64,000 bases of DNA from Buxus sempervirens. Its lineage: Eukaryota > Streptophyta > Magnoliopsida > Buxales > Buxaceae. The notes under the pieces are model-generated. The model was not told where the DNA came from and ran no database searches. It was given only the letters and a program-made list of their open reading frames with translations. Position 1 is the stretch's first letter, and each line of letters starts with the position of its first letter. Made by a program: the position numbers and the translations under genes. The stretch is taken from positions 41,468,766 to 41,532,765 of the forward strand of contig OX387184.1 of the NCBI GenBank assembly GCA_947561395.2, given 5' to 3'. This document shows positions 37,701 to 51,892 of this stretch, in pieces.

Positions 37701-40700
37701 CCAGAGGTTAAAAAGTTGATGAAGCAGAACCTACAGTCTACTTCTTCAAGCCGAGTAGGTAAGAGAGAGAAAGAGAGGAGGATATAAGGATGCGACTTGC
37801 AGGTGCTAGATATGGTGCCCCCAAGGACATTGAGGATCTTGACGAAGAGGATGATACGCCGTATCTCGCAAACATACAAACTCCAACTGAGAGGAGAGGC
37901 GGGGCTTCTCACGTGAGCTGGGTCATCTGGAGCAAGTGGTGGCCCATCAGGACGTAGAGATCCACCTTTGAGGAGGGCACAGAGTACAAGGTTTCCTGAT
38001 CCTCCTATAGAGCCATCCCTTTATAATGGCAAGGATTCCAAACAAAGACGCTTGCCTGATATGTTCAATGGAGTCAACATTAGGGAGAAGATGGGGAAGT
38101 TCATCTCCAAGTTTTTTATCTTCAACCATCTACCGAAAATGCAGCATCCTCTCCCCATTACAGGAATATGGTTGATCCAATATAGCTGGCAAGTAAAGGT
38201 GTTCTACCCCCCACTCCTCGTAAGATTATGAGGAAGTACTTGGATGAGGAGGACAAGGAGCTGCGAGATTATATTGATGAGTTGAAGCCTTATTGGGAGG
38301 AATTTGGGTGAACCATAATGTGTGATGGCTGGACGAGTCCGACCAGACTCTCAATCATAAATTTTATGGTTTATTGCAGAGGTCGAGTAGTTTTCCTTAA
38401 GTCTATGGTTGCATCTGATCGTATCCAAGATGTAGATTATATTACTGGGTTAATGAAAGGGGGTGATCAAGGAGGTGGGGAAAAAAATGTCATTCAAATT
38501 GTAACGGATGATGGGGCAAACTATAAGAAAGCCGGTCTCATGATGCAGGAGAAGTATAGGCTTTATTTGACACCATGTGCGGCTCATTGCATAGACCTCA
38601 TGCTAGAGGCTATTGCACGCAGGAAGATTGTATTGAAGACACTCACTTATGCCAGGATGATGACAACATTCATCTACAATCATTCTATCATCTTGGCTAT
38701 GATGAGAAAGGCACGCCATGGGAACATAATCAGGCCTAGTATTACACGGTTCGCTACGAACTATATTGCCTTTGAGAGCAATCAGCAGCATAGGATTGGA
38801 TTGAGAGCCATGTTCACATCTCCTGCTTGGTTTGCTTCCCTTTTGAGCTGCACCACCATGGGAAGGAAGGTGGAGAACATTGTTTTGTCATCTAGTTTCT
38901 GGGATAAAGTGCAGGAATTGCTAGCCATGTGGAAGCCTATTTATAGGGTGTTGAGGGCCGTTGATAGTGATGCATACCCCACCCTAGGCAGTATTCATGA
39001 ATCCATGAGACTCATGAAGAAGCATATTCAGGCTACATCTCCCAAGATCATACTAGTGGATCCATACGATTATTGATAAGCGATGCTATGAAACACTGGA
39101 GCATTCTCTCCACCATGCCGATATGTTTTGAATATTTAATTTTACATGTTAATATGTTGAAATTGATTAATTGTATATGTATACTTATGATTTATCATTT
39201 ATGAATCCTTATATAATTATATTTGTTCCATAGCAGCCCATTATTTGAATCCTAAATACTTCAACTCTAGATAGTTCTGGACCCAACATGAGTTACGGAT
39301 TGCCGTTGATAACTTGATAATGTATATTCAAACTTGTTCCCCAAGTCAAAGACAAAGGGATAATTTGGTAATGAGGTAATAAGCTATCTATTATGTTGCA
39401 ATTTAATGCATTAATGCCATGCAAATGGTTTATTTACTTAACTTCAATTGCGGTCTCTTGTTCTATAAAGCTTCTCGTGTATCATAATGCCTTGGGCTCA
39501 TTTGGCCGCCAAACTGTTATTGAAGCACGGATGAGGATGATGTGACGTACGTAGTTAACTTATTACTTATCATTTTATACATATGTTTTTGCTTTGTGTG
39601 ATTACGTTCGTTAATATTTTTTAATATTGACATCAAGTTGTAAGCTTTTCTCATGTGAGTGGTGGGCTATGTACGCCACAAATGCGCCCACACTCCATAA
39701 GGTGGCATGCCGAGTGCTTGCACAGACTACATCTTCCTCTGCTTGTGAGATGAATTGGAGCACGTTCTCCCTCGTCCACACAAAGCAAAGGAGCCGTCTA
39801 GTGTACGAGAAGCTATAGAAGCTTGTATTCTGCCATTACAACATGAGACTCAAGCAGAAGCAATTGGAGATTGAGTCACAAAATGTCAATACAAAGGATC
39901 CACTTTGTTGCAATGTATAGTGATGCAATTGAGGAGGATGACCCATTTACAGGGTGGGTGGCAGCTGCTGAGCTTGACGAGGCAGGCGGGCAACCGAATG
40001 CAGATATTTCTAGGGCAACTATTGATCTAGGCATCGATGTCAATGCAGTGATGGAGGAGGAGGGACCTCAAGGTAGCATGGATTCTTTTGATAGGTGGTT
40101 AATTCCTCCACCAGCTAGGACTGGGCCTGGGAGCAGTCAGCAGGCCAAGGAGAGAGGGAAGCAGGTAGCTGATCCTCAACCTGAGCCGGATGACCCGGAT
40201 GATGAGGAGGATAGTCGTGGTCATGGAAGTGGTGAGTCTAGTGATGGGGGTGACAATGCTTCAAGTGAAGATGATGGTAGTGATGGTGGTGGTGGTGATG
40301 GTGATGGAGGCGATGGTGGTGATGATGTGGCACAGGTAAGGGGAGAGGGAGCCAATGGCAACTCTTATGGAGTCGGGCAGTTTACAAGAGAGACTTGGTT
40401 TCGTGGTGCCACAAAGGATACAGACCACGGTAGATGGAAAGGGAAAAAGCCTTTCACAGACATCGAGGCAATACCACCGAAGGGGAGGAGAGGAGCCATG
40501 GATGCAGAGCAGGAGAGTTCCATATCATTTAGTTTTGGATCGATGGACCTAGAGGCATAAGGCCGGCCCTTCACACTCGCAGACGCAATCATATTGGACA
40601 GGAGGGTATTATGACTATGATACAGCAACATCATATAGAGGTGGAGGAGTATTTATAAAGCAGGTTTTTGGCTATCCTACACATGGATACCCACCACCAC

Positions 40701-43700
40701 AACCATCTGACCCTTACCATCCACGATATGGGATTTTTGGCTACATCGGCACCGATGAGTACCAAAGACATATATATGAGTATGAGACCATATACCGTTA
40801 CACTATGACATGGAAGCAGTATGCCGAGCACATCAAGCAATCATCTTATGCCTAGCAGGAGCAGAGTGAGAGTAATTATGATGATATAGAGCCTGGGAGA
40901 CACTCTTTGAGGATGTGACACTGACTTTGACTCATTTTCTATGTTTACTTAGTTGTATTTGTATTTTTAATGACTTGTATTGGCTTCTTATTCAATGAAT
41001 GTGTCATTTTCTATCTTTATTTAGTTGTATTTGTATTTCTAATGACTTGTATTGGCTTTTTATTCAATGAATGTGTGTTTTATGTACAAATCCATGATTA
41101 TTGAGTGTTATTTTAAGCTTATTTCCGTATTAAATGATTTTAACGGCAAAAAATTGCAAAAAATAAGCTCATTTCCCCTGTTTTCCCCCATTTCGCCAGC
41201 GTGCGGGACCTTGCTTAGTAACTTCATGGCCACAAAATCTTTGTAATTTGTTGCCTTCATTTTTTTAAAAATAATTGTGTATCAGGTAACAAAATATCTT
41301 CTCATATCCAAAGAGATTCCTTTCCTACATCTCTAAAAATATGTAGATCTGTTGATGTACACAATCAAAGACAACATTCTTTAGCTCATTACATTTTTTT
41401 AAGCATCAAAACCAACAACCCTATATGGCATAATGAACGTAGAAACTCCAACGAAGTTCAGTGATTCCTAGTGAATTTCTTTTAACACCCATGAATTTCA
41501 CAACACCATCAATGTCATCGACTGTGGAAACCAAGCGGAGAGATGGAAATTAGTTAACATTCCATGTGGTGTCACTCCCACGGGGAACAAAATTATCAAT
41601 TTTTAGGTATCTATCTAATAAGAACTAAAGCCCTTACCAATGAAAACACAAAATCCATGCTAATATCTTCTGAGAACCATTTGCATCAGTAATAGAGTGT
41701 ACAACCATTACACTGTGTGTGTATCACTCGCTAAGTGATAAACACTTGTCATGTGTTGCCTTTGTTGTGGTCTGAAATAATTGTGTATCAACTAAGAGAG
41801 AGCCTTCTTGTCTCCAGTGATTCCCACATCTCTAAAAATATGTGGATCTATTACAGGTAATATCCAAATACAACCTTCTCTGGGTCACAATATTTTTAAA
41901 ACATCAAAATCAAGCTCCTCATAGAAATTATTAAATTCACATGGGCATTTACAAATTTGCTTGGGATTCTGGATCTTTCTGCAAAAAAGTCAATACTGAA
42001 TTCTTTCACCATGAATTTCTTGAAGTTTATCTCCAATATAGTGGGAGGATTATGATTTGTGGAAATTGTCTCATATTTGATGTAATCATAGAGACACATC
42101 GTAAGACAATATTGATGAGAGGAAAAGATACAGAGGGACAACAGCATTGTCTCATATTTGTAGTAGTCATAGAGCAGTGAAGACACATCGTAGAACAAGA
42201 TAGATGAGAGGAAAAGATATGAGAGGGTCAACAGCATGCTCTCCAGGGATCCTTGGTTCATTTTCACCTGGTTGTCACTTGTCAGTAGGTATCTTTGCCT
42301 AGTATCCACTGGCAAGCCAAAGCAACAATTTCAACTTAATAATCTTCAAGTCACTTGAAGATCTGCCCTTTGCTTTGCCCCATTCTTTCTCTCCAGTAGC
42401 TCAGCGGAAAATGTTGCAGTCAAGTTCCCTTCCCATTCTCATCAACCAAAAGACTATCATACACATCCTTTCCCAGCAAGCTACCATCGTCAATTCCATG
42501 ACCATATCTACCATTATCATGTGTTTTCAGATGTTTTCCACAATTTTTTTTTTTAGTTTTTCAAGGACCAACTCTCACTTCTAAAATGAAGCTTTAATCA
42601 CTATCTTTAACCAACATATCTACTTACTATCCCAAATTCTGTAAATTCAGAAATTTGAATAATGATGCCCCATTCAACATCAACCCTAGGATTCTTTATG
42701 AAAGTTTTCCACACCATGCGACTGTTACATCAAAATATTCTTTAGTAAGTGCATCCCTTTGCATCAAAACAACATCCCAGCCATGTCTCGCCATAATGAA
42801 AACCTTCAATAAGCATCCACTACCCCCTTCATACAAAGAGCAAGTAGCCATTTTCTTGAAGATAAACAAATATGCTAAGTGATCTAAAGTCGATTCCCCA
42901 AGAGAGTTACAAGTTACATTAAAAGCACTACCTTATATCCTCTTATGGAATCCACCAAACGACCCCATGGGATAACCTTAACAACACTTCAGCTTAAGCC
43001 ATTTTCAACATATTTGTGATCCACTCTTTGTTCCATATAAAGATTTTAATAGAACATATATATATATATGGGGTACTGTCAATAACTTATTAGAACATTC
43101 ACACAATATACATATGCATCATGTTACTCCTAAGTAACCTAAAAATTTATTAGTTACATCCTAAAACAAACAATGTTAATGGAAGATATGGATGTAGGTC
43201 ACAATTAGATGCATCAAAGGATAGCATGGCATATCTCTTTCAATATAGAACATCCACAACTTTGGTTCCCTTCTTAGAACAATGTTCTCCCAGCTCTTCT
43301 CGCATCAAGGAATTTCAAATTTAAAATCCAAAGCTTTAACATTAGCAGCTCAAACAAGTTAACAATCATGGGATATTCCAAAAGGTTATGTGGCTTAATA
43401 TTTGCCAATATTGGAACTGCATGTCAATGAACCTTGCTATATATGGGCAGGAACTATTTAAGGAAACACTTTCTTATGATACTTGTTTATCATAAGTTGA
43501 GAGAATATAATTAACCTCAATCTTTCATCAAGAAGAAAAGTAATCATTATTTGTAACTTAGCAATAATGTTATACATTGTTGCCATCTTTTCCCAGTTAT
43601 GATTTCTTGACTTCCGCATAATATTAATGCAAATACAGAACTACCACACAGGACATGCAAAAGTTGTATTTTTTTACCTTTTAACACTGAAGAGCACAAG

Positions 43701-46700
43701 ATGAATAATTTAAACTTTTAATCAAATAATTAGAATGAATGTTACGAATTAATTATCATGACATAACTATATTTGAAAATATCCACAATCAAAAGCAACA
43801 GAAAGATATAAAAACTTTCATGGTACAGATAAATCAAAAGCTTATTAATCCATGAGATCATGATAATATTTGGTGTATCTAAACGGAACATATTGGTTTT
43901 ATCATCATTTTTCACTCATATTGCCTTAATAACATGCTTGTTTAATAAAAGTATGAGCAGATTACCTCTCCAAGAGCCCCACAGAAGGACTTCCTTGGCC
44001 ATATTGCTGGAACAAGTACTTCACAATATCACCTATTAAAAGGTATGCAGCTATTGTTACCTTATATGACACTTAACTAGATATTGCATCAAGTATATAG
44101 AAGGAAATAATTCAAACATGATAAATGGTTGGGAGAACAAACAACAGGCTTGTATCAAAAGACCAGCCATCCCTCCCAAAAATTGGTCATTTATAAAGAT
44201 GCACTACCAACTTACTTATTTAGCAACGATGGATATAATTTCATTTAGTTGGTAGATTGCTCTTTTGAACATAATGTTTTAGATATTGTACAACCATGAC
44301 ATCATAACTGTATCATTCGTTTTTTATGGATCACAAGCAACCTTTCCTTGAATCGAATAGTTAAAATTAGCTTTGCACATTTTTGTTACGGTTATCTTTA
44401 TTATTGTTGAGCCTTTCCACAAAAAATCATGAAAGTGATCAAGTTTTTAAATCTTGGCTGGTATCAATACGATTTCCAGGATTTAAAACACTGGAAGTGA
44501 TAAGATTTATGTGTAAGCACCTATTTTTTGCACCCCTCTAAATGTCAGAAATGAAAACCCTAAAAGGCAGGTCAAACCCTAAGGAGCAAAATTTGACTTT
44601 CTGATCAAGCTTGAATTAACTGTCATACCCTATCTCAATGGATTAGAAATCCCGACACGGTTCCAACGCAACAGAATTTGCCAGAATCGGAGTCCACATG
44701 AAGAAGATATGAGCAGAACAATCCTAAGGGTAAAATTGTAAATAAATGCAGAAAGTCTGTCCACATGGCAAATGTGCAACCCACATTAGCCAAGTGGCAA
44801 ATTAAAGGAGAAAAGGACGAAATAGAAGTAAGACAAAACATAAAAGAAAATATCTTGGATTAAAATAATATTATTTCTTAAAATATCTTAATTTAATTAA
44901 TTAATTAAATCAAATATTCGGATTTTCTCATTAATCAGAAATCATGGCAAAATCCAACATCATTTCAGCCAAATAGGAGAAAGAAAACAAAAATCTAAAA
45001 AGATTCGTTTATAACCGAAATTAAATTTCGGTTATAAACAAAACAATGTATAACCGAAATTTAATTTCGATTCAAAGATTTTTTGTACAGATTCTTGTGT
45101 CAGACTGTTCATTGCAAATCTCTGACAAAATCTATTTGATTTGATATTTAAGGTGATAATTTTGGTCATGAACAATTTGGCTGTAGCCGAAATTGTATTT
45201 TGGCTATACACAAAAATGGTATAACCGAACTGAGATTTCGTTTATTTCCTTTTTGACTATAAAAGCCAAATCTCATCTCATTTGCAGGTTCAGACATTTT
45301 CTCTTCTCTACTCTCTCTCTCCTACGAACAGAGCTCCCTCCTAATCTTTCTCCTTCACTCTCTAAGGTCCTCTAACCCTTTCCAATCCTCATCAAACCAC
45401 TCCAAACCCACACTATTCTTGACTTTAACCAAGAAGAAGCGAAAAGGAGACCTTGGACTTGAAGAAGGAGGGTACCAATTGCTGCCTACGCAACAAGAGG
45501 TCTTCAAACACACTCAAAAAGCTCTTTCCCTTCCAAGGTGAGTCTTCTTCATCCCTTTTGTAGAACATATGTAAGATTCAAGGTAATAAGAGCATGCTTT
45601 AAGATAGTTGTTCTAAATGCAATGCTTACCTGGTTCCTCCTCTTCTACTTCTTCTCTTCTTTCTATATTTTACCCTCTCTCCCTTAAGGAAGAGCTCCCA
45701 TAGTAAGGGGAAGTGTTTGAATCAAGAGGGAGAGGATGAGAGACTCTGGCAAACTCAATCTAAAGTCTCATTTTAAGTATATTTTAGTGCTTCTTTGTTT
45801 TATTTATAAAGGAAGAGCATGTTCTTCCTCTTTCTCTATCCAATGTACCCCATAAAGCCCCCCACTTCCTTTCTTTACAAGCTTTCTAGTCCTTCTTAGC
45901 ACCTTAATTTATTATTGGTTACATGAGATGGGTTGAGTGTGATCATCGCTTTACATGAACAAAAAAGGTGATACACACACATTACAGTAGCTACATGCCT
46001 CTTTGCTCATTGATTCAAAAGCCTCTCATGGCATATTAACACACAAAAAAAGCATGACCACACCCACTCACATGCTTATTGTTCTAAGTGATGTCTAGCA
46101 TATCTCTAGTTTCCATGTGCACCCCATTTCACACACAAAGCATGCTAATATCTTCTTACTTGTGATTCATTTCTTGTCTCGTGCACACTCCATGCTTACA
46201 CCCACACACTAATATCATCTTTAAAGCATCTTAGACTATATTTTGACCATTTTAATGCTTGTTTGGTTATGTTGATTGGGTATGCTTCATGGATTGGCCG
46301 AATTAGGCCATGACAAAGGCCAATCAGGCCATCTCTTTTTCTTTTCTTATAGAGAGAAAAGGGATGTCATTAACAAAAAAATAGGGACATTTAAGGTCCC
46401 TGTTTTTCCACTTAAGTTTCAGCTCAAGTTGGGGGAGCAAGGCCCCTAAGCCTTGGTCCCCCTTTTCTTTGGATAAATCCATTAAATTAGTTTAATTAGG
46501 GCTAATACTCCAATCTTAGACCACTGTGGGCCTGCCCAGGGGCCCACAGTAATCCTAGTCATCCCCAAGAACCAATGAATCCATTCCATGTCCACATAAT
46601 GCAAAACTGTGATTTTCCATACTTGACCGAAAACTCAGTTCGGTCAAGCATACAACTGTTCATAGCCTAAATTGAATTTTGGCTATACATATTTTTCAGT

Positions 46701-49700
46701 ATGACCAAAATTGAATTTTGGTCATGAACAGTTATTGGGTTGACCGATCTGTCTTTTCGGTTCAACCTAGAGAAAACCAGAAATGCAATTTTCAGACCTT
46801 TTTGGTTACTTTAATCCCCTTTAATCAAAACTTAATTGAATCCAACAGGGTTTTGGGGTTTTCCCCTAACCCAAATGGGACTTGTGCCCTCCATGGCCCA
46901 AACTTAATACCGGTGGGCCTTCCAATAGGGCCCACCCATTCCTACCAACTCACTTAATTAAGCTAAGCAAGAGTTTACCTAATTAAAGGGCCATACCCTT
47001 TGAGGCCTAAATCAAAGCCCAATTTGTAGCATGTTTTTTAGGTTTAGATGGTTTGGCCGTGACTTAGGGCTTGGGCCTATCGGGCCCTATCTCTTTGAAG
47101 GGGAGCCCCACTCTTTAAACTAAGAAATGGAAGGGATACATATCCCTTATCCATAAAAATTTTGGGTTTCCTAACCCAAATCTAGGAGATGGGCCCCAAG
47201 CCCATCCCTTGTCCAATTGGAATCAAATCAAAACTAAGATAACAAAACTAAAGGAAACCACAGTGACGCCCACCTAAAAGGCCCCCAAATCATCAAGGCC
47301 CACTAGAAAGCATAAAATTCTATATTTAATCTTTTCAACCTTAACCTAATAATTAATTAAACAAACTTAACCAAATCCCTACGAAGCTTCTAGGGTCAAA
47401 CTAAAGGGCATATGGGCTGTCCCTTAGCCCATCTTGGGTTCCGCGGGCCTTCCAATGGGGTCCGCCAACCAGACAAAGATCACTTAATAAAGAAGATAAA
47501 ATCTGAACGGAAACTACACCACTTAAGTAGTCCCCACATAGACCTAATCAACGAGTGCATATCTATTTAAGACGGATGAGATAAAACGAAATGACTCATA
47601 ACCAGGATGACCTAGGAGACCCATCACCCGACGGGGCGAACCGAGATGTCTACGGACTTCCTTGAACCGTAACCGAGTACTTAACCGGAATCTCAAGCCG
47701 CAGACCACCTAATAGACAAACATTAGGCATCCGGGTGTCTATCTGCATCCCATCGAGCAGTGGCAACTCCCCATTTCCCCTACATCCTTTCCCGATCCCG
47801 AAAGCATACAATTCTTCGTGCTTTCACCGAATAACGCGCCAGGACATTTCCCTAAAGGAGGCAGACACACGTGCACCTCCCAGCAAAGGTTCAAACCGCG
47901 GATCGATGCGCGCGCATTATGTTTCAAATTATATAGGCAATAAGACCCCAAAAAGACATGGGAGCATACTGTGTTCAATTTCACTAGAATTTTGCCCGTG
48001 CTGGTGAAATTCTGCTTGCTACAGGGGATTCCAATTACATTAGGGGTTTAAAAAACCCTTTATTTCAACCTGCACAGGTGATATTAAATCTTGTGCCAGT
48101 CGAAATACAACCAATTTCGATGCATGGCATACCATGCAGAATATGTAAAAAGAAAATTGTTGAGACAGAGTAAAACTATAGAGCAGAGAGGCCTATGTGT
48201 GTGTGAGAGAGCGAAGGGATAAGGAGATGAAAAGGAAGAATGCAAAATCTATAAAAAAAAAATAGTTAACAAAGCGGACCAAACAAAAGAGAGCTAAAAA
48301 AGAGAAATATGGCTAAACACAGAGAGAAAGAGAAAAGAAATAAAGGGAGAGGACTGGGTGGTTATGTACCTATCTCACTCCTTGGATTGTACCTGCTTGC
48401 TTAGCATTGACTGAACACACAAATAGAGAAAGGGGGAGTAGGTGTGGGGTCATTGCTGACCCCTCCTCATTCTTTTCTAAGTGTCGGTCAAAAAGGGGAA
48501 CAAAAGAAGGAAGGAGTGGTGTTAGGTGTGTGTGTCTATATATATATATACTTATATAAATACACACACACACACACATGTATATATATATATACGTATA
48601 TATTTAATTAAAATACACAAATAATATAAAAATGTTGATAACATATATATAATTCATCAAAAAATATTTATATGTGCATATAATTAAAAAAATATATATT
48701 AATAATTAAACAAACAATCTATATATATATATATATAGAAATTCTTTCATATTTTATACAAATATATTTCGACTTGTTTTAATTTTTATTCTTTAAAATT
48801 TTCAATATATTTCAGCATGACGAAACAAGAAACACAACGGCACAAGCAACATTCCAGCAAAGCGACACTGAAACCGGCATGATGAGCTTTGGGGGAGAGA
48901 AAATTAAGTCTCACTTTTACTTTTGAGATCAAATCACTAAGTAATTAAAATGCCTCACAAGCTATTAAAACATAATTCAAATAATTTAACCATTTCTGTA
49001 CTATCAACATATTGAAAAATCAAATTATGCCCTATCATCAATTAATATTAAAAGGTAATCAAAAAGAAAGAATTAGACTCCATAAGACATTGAAAACTAA
49101 GTTAGTGATGAGTTGCAATGAAACAGGTAGACCAAGCCCTTGAAACTTGACAATGAAATAGGTAAAAAATTGTAAAATTTCAAAAGGGCTAAAAGAAGCA
49201 GATCTGTTAAGCCTAATAAATAAGATTTTGCTTTTAACATTCATATAAAACACAAAATAGTAAATACATATAAATATGAATATAATATATATGTGTGTGC
49301 ATGTGTGCATGTGCGTGTATGCTTGCGTGTGTGTCAAGAACCAGCAATTAATTGTTAAATATTGACAACACAGAGAATGATGACTTGAAAAATAGCACAT
49401 TTCAACATAAGACCGTGAAGTCATAACAATAATAATATAACTGCTAGTAAAAGATAAAAAGAGTACATAAAACCATGGAGGTTGATTGCTTACCACTTTC
49501 ATACATAGAAACGCCAGTATTTGGATCAACAAGGAAAGGAAATCTGCATGAAGTAATTTGTAAGTTTGAAAATATGCAAACAAGGGAGAGAGGGAGAGAG
49601 AGAGAGAGATCAGTTCAGGCTTTAAAGTACTTAATGATCCTTGGGCTGAATTTTGACACATTGCAACTAGATTGAGGAATGACAGCACAAGAGAAATATG

Positions 49701-51124
49701 TGATACAATATGTTATATGTCACCCATTTTAGATCATCTCTTCGCACGAATTTCTTGAATACCACCTCTAACCTTGATGATGACCGGAAATAGGACGACT
49801 GATGGCTCACATGTATCAGAGTCATTCCTTAATCAGTCAACATGAGCTCATCATTGAACAATAGCTGTAAAAAAAGAAATTGTAATACTTACAGCTCCTT
49901 GCCACCAATTCTTCTAACCACATCCCTATGCTTCACAGACCCTTTAGGGCAAGGATATATCTGCATTCTCTTCAAGAAATCAAAATCAATCAAGATGAAT
50001 TATAAGAAAACCAAAAAGCAAGCATCCATAGAAAAATTACATTTTTCCCAATCCCAATATTGCAAGGGACATTTTAACTTATCAATTACGACGTTCCAGA
50101 GAAGTCACATTCCAATCTTTCTAAGGTAAATTTTGATATTCTATTACAATTTTCCATTTTTTCCATTTTTAAGGCACATATATTAGTCAGGTTAGTTTAC
50201 TGTAATGGGTAAGCTAAGGCCGACTACATTGAAGTGTGATGACACTAATGCACATAATCACGAAACAAAAGGAAAACCATTTCAGGTAAACATGTCTAAG
50301 ATATCAATCACACCTCCACAGAGAGATCCAGTTCAGTCATTGCTTCTCGAACTCTCCTGCAGAAAGGGCATGCCTCTGTGACAAACAATATTTAGAACAT
50401 CCATTTGTGAAACATTGCAGTCCCTAAAAGCAAAAATTAAGATCTCACGATTAAAATCATACTACAACAGAACTATTTAAAGTACTACACATTTCAAGAA
50501 AAGAGGGAGGGGTGTTTGGAGAGAAGCATCTTGATGCCTCAAAACTTTCAGCAACTTCATTAACTGCGGGTATCACAAACAAGAACTCCCTCAACAGATG
50601 GAGTTATTATGAGATGGTGTATTGCAAAGAAAAAAACATATAGTTAACTATCGGACCATCCGTTCAGTCATACAAAGCTCCCTCAATGGACAAAAATTCT
50701 TCGAATCATACCAAATTCAAAGAGTTGCAAAGGCATTGGCAGATCCACTTTAGAAGTCCCTTGGCTATGCGAACTGTTCAATAGTGATTTTGATCCCCAT
50801 GGAAATCTCGCCAAAGAAGATAATGTTGATGTTGCTGCCTGTCATTAAGCAACACCAGTGTAGTAAGGGGCAGCTAAATAAAATATTTAAAACTCTCCTC
50901 ATATATTTCGAGAGAGAGAAATGATGATGATGCTGCTGAAAGAAAAGTTAAACTCAACTCAACAATAAGGAAATGGAAAATCCATAAAATCATTCTACTG
51001 CATAGTATAAAACTCCATACTTATTGAAGCGAGCCACCCAAAAGATCTTTAATCATAGAAGATAAGATAAGTACTACTTATATTCCTAGTGAAGTGACAA
51101 CCAAATAAGCCTTCAAACACTTAG

Positions 51125-51177
<53 letters not shown>

Positions 51178-51848
51178 ACATAATACGTGAGAATAAGACA
51201 ACCTCTAACATGTCATTCCTTTCTTGAGATGGATCTCCTCCCTGCAAAAGACAAGAAATACAATAATCAAATAGAAGTATGAGAAAAGTAAAAGGCAAAA
51301 GAAGACTATCATAATGTTTTATATATATATATATATGAAAGGCTCCAACATATAACAACTCCACACTCCCCTACACGTGCAACTTTGCATGGGAATATAC
51401 ATTGGAAGGAGAAACACCTGGCAAATACCTTGGAAACAAATATACAAATAAATGCAAAGGCAAACTCGGCCCTAGGAATTGAACACAACACCTCCTACTC
51501 CGATACCCTACTAAACATCTGTTAAACCTAAAAGCTTAAGCTTTTTGGTGAAGGTGTAACTATGTTCGCCTATAAGCTTAAGCTTTTAGGTGTAATGTTT
51601 GTTTTACATGGTACCAGAGCGGGAGGTCTCATGTTCAACTCCTAGGGGTGAGTTGCCTTGAACTTATTTGTATTCAGGATGTATGTACCCAATGTTTGTC
51701 CTCCCCATGTATGTTCCCATGCGAAGTTGCACATGCGGGGAGTGTTGAGATACCGTATTTGGGCCCTTTGATATACATAGTTACCTTTACCTATAAGCAT
51801 AAACTTTTAGGTCCAACGGTTGTTTGACTTTGACTATATATGTATGTA

Positions 51849-51892
<44 letters not shown>

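Larger units (their letters stand above)
44512..47916 (+). mobile_element. Giant solo LTR, 3405 bp, TSD TTATG
   Basis: It starts TGTAAGCACC and ends GATGCGCGCGCA. It is flanked by TTATG on both sides (44507-44511 and 47917-47921). The first 200 bp closely match the start of 60403-63415 (CCCTATCTCAATGGAT, AATCCCGACACG, CAACGCAAC.GA.TTTGCC.GAATC), and the last part shares the CATC.AGC.GTGGC.ACTCC block. No protein-coding capacity is seen. It carries 27-nt hairpin clusters at 45010-45246 and 46622-46766. It lies in host intron 6, antisense. Confidence 0.9.

Noticed and set aside
39871-40560. Independent acidic Gly/Asp-rich protein gene
   Set aside because: It directly follows the hAT dimerisation region on the same strand and is best read as the transposase's C-terminal extension.
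45010-46766. Regular repeat-plus-spacer pattern reminiscent of a CRISPR array
   Set aside because: This is plant nuclear DNA. The repeated units are drifting palindromes with 12-nt linkers, inside an LTR, with no cas genes.
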